A stretch of 64,000 nt of DNA from JALYOC01 sp036675345. GTDB lineage: Bacteria; Myxococcota; Myxococcia; Myxococcales; Myxococcaceae. The notes under the pieces are model-generated. The model saw only the letters and a program-made list of their open reading frames with translations. It made no database searches and was not told the origin of the DNA. Positions 60,268-64,000 of this stretch are shown piece after piece; position 1 is the stretch's first letter; each line of letters starts with the position of its first letter. The position numbers and the translations under genes are program-made. Location of the stretch: NCBI GenBank assembly GCA_036675345.1, contig JAKFFE010000019.1, positions 124,001 to 188,000 on the forward strand. The letters run 5' to 3'.

Positions 60268-60326
60268 CCGAACCCCCGGACGAGCGCGCGAAGTTGGTCC
60301 GGCTTGGCCGCCGAACCCCCGGACGA
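60268..60326. repeat. 16-bp direct repeat upstream of ndh
   Basis: CCGAACCCCCGGACGA occurs at 60268-60283 and 60311-60326, centre distance 43 bp (about four helical turns), in the 180-bp region between the ndh start and the end of the SIP gene. Possible tandem regulator sites, or a small duplication. Confidence 0.55.
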
Positions 60327-60374
60327 ACAGCTCCACGCCCAGACGAGGTTTGGGGAGCACGTCAACGTCGCTTG

Positions 60375-61193
60375 CTATCGCCCCGCACTCAGCGCGGCTT
60401 CACCGTAATCGTGGTCCGGATGGTTGGAGGCCCCGCGTCGCCAGTAGCCCCGGGTGTGGACCTGGGCCGCGGGCAGGAACTGCTCCTCCAGCAGGATCCG
60501 CCGCAGCGTGCGCAGGCTCCCCGCCTCGCAGCCCACCCACACCCGCGCCGCCAGCGAGATCTCCAGCTCGCCCAAGGTGGGCTCCAGCAGCTGCCCGGCG
60601 GCCGCCTCTCCCCGGTGCAGCCAGTGCACCCGCAGCTGCCGGGCGGGAGAGGTCAGCTCCAGCTCATCGTCCCGATCCTTCACCTCCAGGAACACATCCG
60701 CGGTGACGTCCTCGGGCAGCGCCTCCAGGAGGGTGCCGATCGCCGGCAGCGCGGACTCGTCCCCCGCCAGCAGGAAGGCGCGGGCCTGGGGATCCATTGG
60801 ATAGAAGCTCTTCCCCGGGCCGAGGATCGCCAGCCGGTCTCCGGGCCGCGCCGTCTCCGCCCAGCCGGAGGCCGCTCCGCCAGGATGGAGGAAGAAGTCG
60901 ATCTCCAGCAACCCCCGCTGCTCGTCGAACCGGCGCGGGGTGTACGTGCGCAGGATCGGCTGCGGCCCCTCCGGCCAGCTCACCCCCGAGGGTCCGAAGG
61001 TGGGCAGCAGCGGTTCGCTGACGCCAGGCGGCGGAAGCAGGACCTTGAGGTGGGAGGCCGGGCCCGGAGGACGGAACCCGGCCAGTGCGGGACCGCCCAC
61101 CGTGATCCGGACCATCCTCGGCGTCAGCCGGACCGCGCCCACCACCTCCACCGGGCGGGGCGCGGGACGGGGCCGGGCGGTCGGCTCACTCAC
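60375..61193 (-). CDS. siderophore-interacting protein (FAD/NAD(P)H ferric reductase type)
   Basis: 272 residues from GTG 61193, overlapping the stop of the dioxygenase gene (GTGA). SIP family plan: VVGAVRLTPRMVRITVGGP, LRTYTPRRFDEQRGLLEIDFFLHPGGAASGWAETARPGDRLAILGPGKSF (FAD), FLLAGDESALPAIGTLLEALP and VWVGCEAGSLRTLRRILLEE with GYWRRGASNHPDHDYGE at the end. Reduces ferric-siderophores with NAD(P)H in the cytoplasm. The same frame stays open through the dioxygenase gene, but the codon content there is not protein-like. Confidence 0.92.
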   Translation of the reverse strand: MSEPTARPRPAPRPVEVVGAVRLTPRMVRITVGGPALAGFRPPGPASHLKVLLPPPGVSEPLLPTFGPSGVSWPEGPQPILRTYTPRRFDEQRGLLEIDFFLHPGGAASGWAETARPGDRLAILGPGKSFYPMDPQARAFLLAGDESALPAIGTLLEALPEDVTADVFLEVKDRDDELELTSPARQLRVHWLHRGEAAAGQLLEPTLGELEISLAARVWVGCEAGSLRTLRRILLEEQFLPAAQVHTRGYWRRGASNHPDHDYGEAALSAGR

Positions 61194-61996
61194 GCGAAGT
61201 GGTAGGCCGACAGCCGCAGCCCCATGAAGGTCCCGTTGTAGGGCACGGTGGCCCGGTCCGCTCCGGCGGCGCCGGCGATCACCATCAGCGGGATCAGGTG
61301 CTCTTCCCGGGGATGCGCCAGCCGCGCGGAGGGGGCGCGACTCCAGTCGGAGAGCAGCCGATCCCTCTCGGCCGGTTCCGCGGTGGTGGCCTCGCGCAGC
61401 CAGGCGTCGAAGGCCTCCGCCACCGGCCGGGAGCGCGGATCCATGAACGCCCGCAGGTTGTGGAAGGTCATCCCGCTGCCGACGATGAACACCCCCTCCT
61501 CGCGCAACGGCGCCAGAGCGCGGCCCATCTTCAGGTGCTCGGCCGGATCCAGCCCCGCCTTGAGCGACAGCTGCACCACCGGGATCTTCGCCTCCGGGTA
61601 GGTGACCTTGAGCGGCACGAAGGTCCCGTGGTCGAACCCACGTCGGGAGTCCTCCGCGGTCTTGAAGCCCGCCCCCTCCAGCAGCTGCCGCACCCGCGCC
61701 GCCAGCTTCGGATCGCCGGGAGCCGGCCAGGTCAGCTGATAGGACTCGGGCGGGAACCCGTAGTAGTCGAACAGCATCGGGGGCTGAGTGGAGGTCATCA
61801 CCGTGGGCACCGACTCCTCCCAGTGCGCGGAGACCACCAGGATCGCCTTGGGGGGACTGGAGGGAAGCGTCGCCACCGAGCGCAGATAGCCCTTGAGCGC
61901 GTCGAAGCCAGGCTGGTCGTCCCAGCCCATGTCCACGAACGGCCACGGACCCCCACCATGGGGCAAGAACGCCACCGGCATCTTCGTGCTGCTCAT
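61190..61996 (-). CDS. class III extradiol dioxygenase (DODA/LigB type)
   Basis: 268 residues from ATG 61996, preceded by AAGGGAGGAAGCAC, a strong ribosome site. LigB fold: FLPHGGGPWPFVD (metal His), ILVVSAHWEES (metal His), RGFDHGTFVPLKVTYP, VGSGMTFHNLRAF and HPREEHLIPLMVIAGA. Family members open catechol rings (for example 4,5-DOPA) or act on related phenols, using Fe or Zn. A twin-arginine signal peptide is encoded just upstream but one base out of frame. Coupled to the SIP gene; divergent from the LysR gene, likely its regulator. Confidence 0.9.
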   Translation of the reverse strand: MSSTKMPVAFLPHGGGPWPFVDMGWDDQPGFDALKGYLRSVATLPSSPPKAILVVSAHWEESVPTVMTSTQPPMLFDYYGFPPESYQLTWPAPGDPKLAARVRQLLEGAGFKTAEDSRRGFDHGTFVPLKVTYPEAKIPVVQLSLKAGLDPAEHLKMGRALAPLREEGVFIVGSGMTFHNLRAFMDPRSRPVAEAFDAWLREATTAEPAERDRLLSDWSRAPSARLAHPREEHLIPLMVIAGAAGADRATVPYNGTFMGLRLSAYHFA

Positions 61997-62132
61997 GTGC
62001 TTCCTCCCTTTCGTTGGACTCCGCCTGGGCCACCGGAGCGACCGCCGAGGCAGCCGCCACAGTCGCCGCGCCCACCACCCCGGCGGCAATCGCCTCGCGC
62101 CGGGTGAACCTGCCCTTTCCTTGATCGCCCAT
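61997..62132 (-). pseudogene. twin-arginine signal peptide out of frame with the dioxygenase
   Basis: From ATG 62132 the minus strand reads MGDQGKGRFTRREAIAAGV, then a hydrophobic stretch ending VAPVAQAES: a complete Tat signal peptide (RR, hydrophobic core, AxA cut). It has no mature protein of its own in frame. The distance to the dioxygenase ATG is 136 bases, so one indel would fuse the two. Either a frameshifted former leader or an assembly error. Confidence 0.55.
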
Positions 62133-62344
62133 GGGCTCAAACATGCCGTCGCGGTGAGGTGCGCGCCAGGCCCGGTACCGCACGACTGCGTTGCGGATCC
62201 GGCAACGATCCCGCTCGCCACTCGCCGCCGGCGGTGGAGGTCCCGGTACCACCGCGAGTACCGGACTCCCCGTTCCACAACCACCGCTCGCCCGGCGAAC
62301 AGCCGGGACCTGTTCCGGGGCCGGAACGGTGGCATAACGGGCCC
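62133..62344. other. divergent promoter region of the dioxygenase and LysR genes
   Basis: No gene seen. It holds an 8-bp palindrome CGGTACCG at about 62170 and the longer dyad at 62243, both built on GGTACC, consistent with sites for the adjacent LysR protein. Confidence 0.5.
62243..62264. promoter_or_regulatory. candidate LysR operator
   Basis: CCGGTAC-N8-GTACCGG is a perfect 7-bp dyad with an 8-bp centre, about 80 bp before the LysR start and containing a GTAC half pair on each side. LysR regulators bind such dyads (T-N11-A type) between themselves and a divergent target. Confidence 0.5.
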
Positions 62345-63220
62345 ATGAGCGGAAAGCCGGACCTCAACCTGTTGCCGGTGTTCGTGGCGGTGGCCGAGAC
62401 CTGGAGCATCTCCGCCGCGGCACGCCGGCTGGAGTTGCCCAAATCCTCGGTCAGCCGCGGGATCGCCTCCTTGGAGGCGGCCTTGGGGGTGCAGCTGTTC
62501 CACCGCACCACCCGCAAGGTGGCGCTGACCACCGCCGGGACCGCCTTCTACGAGAAGGCCCGGCCGATCGTCGCCTCCCTGCGCGATCTCACCGGCAGCC
62601 TGCCCGAACAGGAGGACGAACCCTCCGGCGAGCTGCGGATCACCTGTCCGGTGGACATGGGGCTGAACCTGCTGCCGGCGATCGTGGCCGGCTTCTCCGC
62701 CCGCCACCCGGGGGTGGTGTTGGATGTCCGCCCCACCAACCGCTTCGTGGATCTGGTCGGCGAGGGCTTCGACGCCGGGCTGCGGGTGTCGCAGAAGCTG
62801 GCGGACTCCAGCCTGATCGCCCGGAAGATCAGCGCCCTGGAGGCGGGCCTGTACGCCTCGCCCACCTACGTGGCCCGGCGCGGCCAGCCCCGGAACCCCA
62901 GCGAGGCGGGCACCCACGACTGGATCGTGCTCCGCCAGATGAAGGTCTCGCAGATCGGGATCCTCACCCACCCCCGGCTGTTCACCGACGATCTGCTCTT
63001 CGCCCACCGCGCGGTGCGCGAGGGACTGGGGCTGTGCATCCTCCCCACCTTCCTGGCCAAGGAGGACGTCGCCGCCGGGCTGCTGGTCCGGGTGATGCCC
63101 AGCTGGGTCCAGCCCGCCGGCAACCTCCACTTCGTCTATCCCCGCACCGAGCACGTCCCCCGCAAGGTCACCGCCTTTCGCGACTTCCTGCTGGCGTACC
63201 TGGGGGCCAATCCGCTCTAG
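62345..63220 (+). CDS. LysR-family transcriptional regulator
   Basis: 291 residues from ATG 62345. Winged helix-turn-helix at 5-65 (LNLLPVFVAVAETWSISAAARRLELPKSSVSRGIASLEAALGVQLFHRTTRKVALTTAG), then a periplasmic-binding-like effector domain (ELRITCPVDMGLNLLPAIVAGFSARHPGVVLDV). Divergent from the dioxygenase/SIP pair, the usual position of a LysR target. Its TAG stop shares CTAG with the convergent F420-reductase-like gene. Confidence 0.94.
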   Translation: MSGKPDLNLLPVFVAVAETWSISAAARRLELPKSSVSRGIASLEAALGVQLFHRTTRKVALTTAGTAFYEKARPIVASLRDLTGSLPEQEDEPSGELRITCPVDMGLNLLPAIVAGFSARHPGVVLDVRPTNRFVDLVGEGFDAGLRVSQKLADSSLIARKISALEAGLYASPTYVARRGQPRNPSEAGTHDWIVLRQMKVSQIGILTHPRLFTDDLLFAHRAVREGLGLCILPTFLAKEDVAAGLLVRVMPSWVQPAGNLHFVYPRTEHVPRKVTAFRDFLLAYLGANPL

Positions 63221-63801
63221 CGGACCAGCTTGAAGCCCACCTTCGTCCCCAGGCCCAGCACATAGCCGAGGGTGATGTTCAGGTAGCCCAGCGACTCCAG
63301 CATCCGCGCGTTCTTCAGCGGGCCGGCGTCCACCGCGTCAAAGCCGATGTCCCGCCCCAGCTCCAGCACCTGCTTGCGGGCGGCCTCGTCGTCCGCCGCG
63401 GCGAAGATGGTCAGGGTCTGGTCCCCCTCCTTCCCCGTCGACATGTGGCCGGCGAACTGGGTGTTGAAGGCCTTCACCACCTTGGCCCGGGGGGCCTTCT
63501 TCTGCAGCTCCTCCGCGCCGCTGGTGGTGAAGCCCAGGGCCAGCTGCATGTCCTCGGTCAGCGCGTTGGTCACGTCCACCAGGGTCTTGCCCGCCACCGA
63601 GTCCCCCAGGGACTTGAGCGCCGAATCCACCGCGGGGAACGGCACCGCCAGCATCACCACCTCCGCCCAGACGCCGGTCTCGGAGATCTTGGCCGGGTCC
63701 TTTCCCACCGCGCGCACCGGATAGCCGGCCTTCTCCAGCCCGCTGCGCAGCGCGCCGCCCACGTTGCCATCACCGATGATCCCGATCTTCGCCTTCGCCA
63801 T
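63217..63801 (-). CDS. NADPH-dependent F420-reductase-like oxidoreductase
   Basis: 194 residues. Rossmann NADPH site KIGIIGDGNVGGALRSGLEKAGYPVRAVGKDP, then VMLAVPFPAVDSALKSLGD, VDVTNALTED and KVVKAFNTQFAGHMSTG, the order of the F420-dependent NADP oxidoreductase family. Many bacterial members do not use F420; the true partner may be another flavin-like or metal-reductase substrate. Convergent with LysR, with a shared CTAG at the stops. Confidence 0.88.
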   Translation of the reverse strand: MAKAKIGIIGDGNVGGALRSGLEKAGYPVRAVGKDPAKISETGVWAEVVMLAVPFPAVDSALKSLGDSVAGKTLVDVTNALTEDMQLALGFTTSGAEELQKKAPRAKVVKAFNTQFAGHMSTGKEGDQTLTIFAAADDEAARKQVLELGRDIGFDAVDAGPLKNARMLESLGYLNITLGYVLGLGTKVGFKLVR

Positions 63802-63882
63802 GACAAGAGCTCCTGTTGGGGTGGTGGATCAACGATGCGGCCGACCCCTCCGGGGAACCACTGCCCCTGAGCGCAGGACAGC

Positions 63883-63898
63883 GTTCCAGTCCTGGAAC
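63883..63898. promoter_or_regulatory. GTTCCAG-TC-CTGGAAC palindrome upstream of the F420-reductase-like gene
   Basis: A 7-2-7 dyad about 82 bp before the ATG of the F420-reductase-like gene and 102 bp from the window edge. Candidate operator; could belong to a gene beyond the edge. The remaining bases to 64000 show no gene. Confidence 0.35.
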
Positions 63899-64000
63899 AT
63901 CTACAGATTGGTCTGGTCTGCCGGGACCGCGGACTCGGGCAGGAGGGCGGCGCCCTTTCCGTCCGGCACCGGCGGACAGGCCATCCCGGAGAGGTAGCAG

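Noticed and set aside
60375..62132. A single 585-codon Tat-exported fusion ending in the siderophore-interacting protein
   Set aside because: The middle 800 bases would be read out of frame with a clearly conserved dioxygenase and give Arg/Gly-rich nonsense; the GTG at 61193 coupled to the dioxygenase stop is the better start.
63902..64000. Possible gene fragment at the right edge
   Set aside because: No frame shows a start, ribosome site or recognisable motif within the last 100 bases.

Overview
The window is high-GC bacterial DNA, packed with genes on both strands, and most plausibly comes from the Myxococcota (former Deltaproteobacteria). The pointers are a C-terminal sorting signal of the MYXO-CTERM kind on a giant surface protein, a CorE-like ECF sigma factor with a cysteine-rich tail beside a copper ATPase, many lipoproteins, sigma-54-like promoters in front of stress genes, and a TonB receptor followed by a Cys-rich lipoprotein. 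I see no rRNA, tRNA, CRISPR array, prophage or transposase gene. I cannot name the genus.

Layout. 0.1-4.4 kb: YceI, a three-gene operon (membrane protein, serine hydrolase, small lipoprotein), a lipase and a small unknown gene. 4.5-12.6 kb: one gene for a 2,682-residue secreted protein with twenty 84-residue repeats. 12.7-15.1 kb: a lipoprotein with a degenerate Lon-protease-like domain, divergent from a predicted outer-membrane barrel. 15.1-20.6 kb: an FGGY sugar kinase translationally coupled to a sphingosine-1-phosphate lyase, a 9-bp tandem repeat, a di-iron Fe-S repair protein, MsrA and a MenB-like synthase. 20.65-22.08 kb: a damaged island holding broken copies of the pirin and FMN-reductase 3' ends found intact 6.6 kb downstream, plus a BamE-like orphan, bracketed by a 17-bp direct repeat. 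22.1-30.4 kb: CPA2 antiporter, TonB receptor, Cys-rich lipoprotein, pirin, FMN reductase, GST and a KshA/Neverland-type Rieske oxygenase. 30.5-33.6 kb: copper ATPase and CorE-like sigma. 33.7-43.7 kb: monooxygenase/OYE fusion, a REP-like palindrome, aminotransferase, HxlR regulator with an exported pirin-like protein and an SDR, methyltransferase, QorB-like reductase and glucose-6-phosphate isomerase. 43.7-55.5 kb: a stress region (universal stress proteins, Mla-type ATPase, Hsp20, P2-type ATPase, AGE-fold lipoprotein, SIRT4-like sirtuin). 55.7-63.8 kb: a copper-radical oxidase, NDH-2, siderophore-interacting protein, extradiol dioxygenase, LysR regulator and an F420-reductase-like protein.

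Themes. Three enzymes look strikingly like animal lipid or mitochondrial enzymes (S1P lyase, SIRT4, Neverland/DAF-36-type Rieske oxygenase). The copper ATPase and CorE-like sigma factor form a recognisable metal-response pair. Three divergent or adjacent stress transcription units carry GGCAC-N5-ATGC promoters that suggest shared sigma-54 control. All functional calls rest on sequence motifs read by eye; no database search was run.
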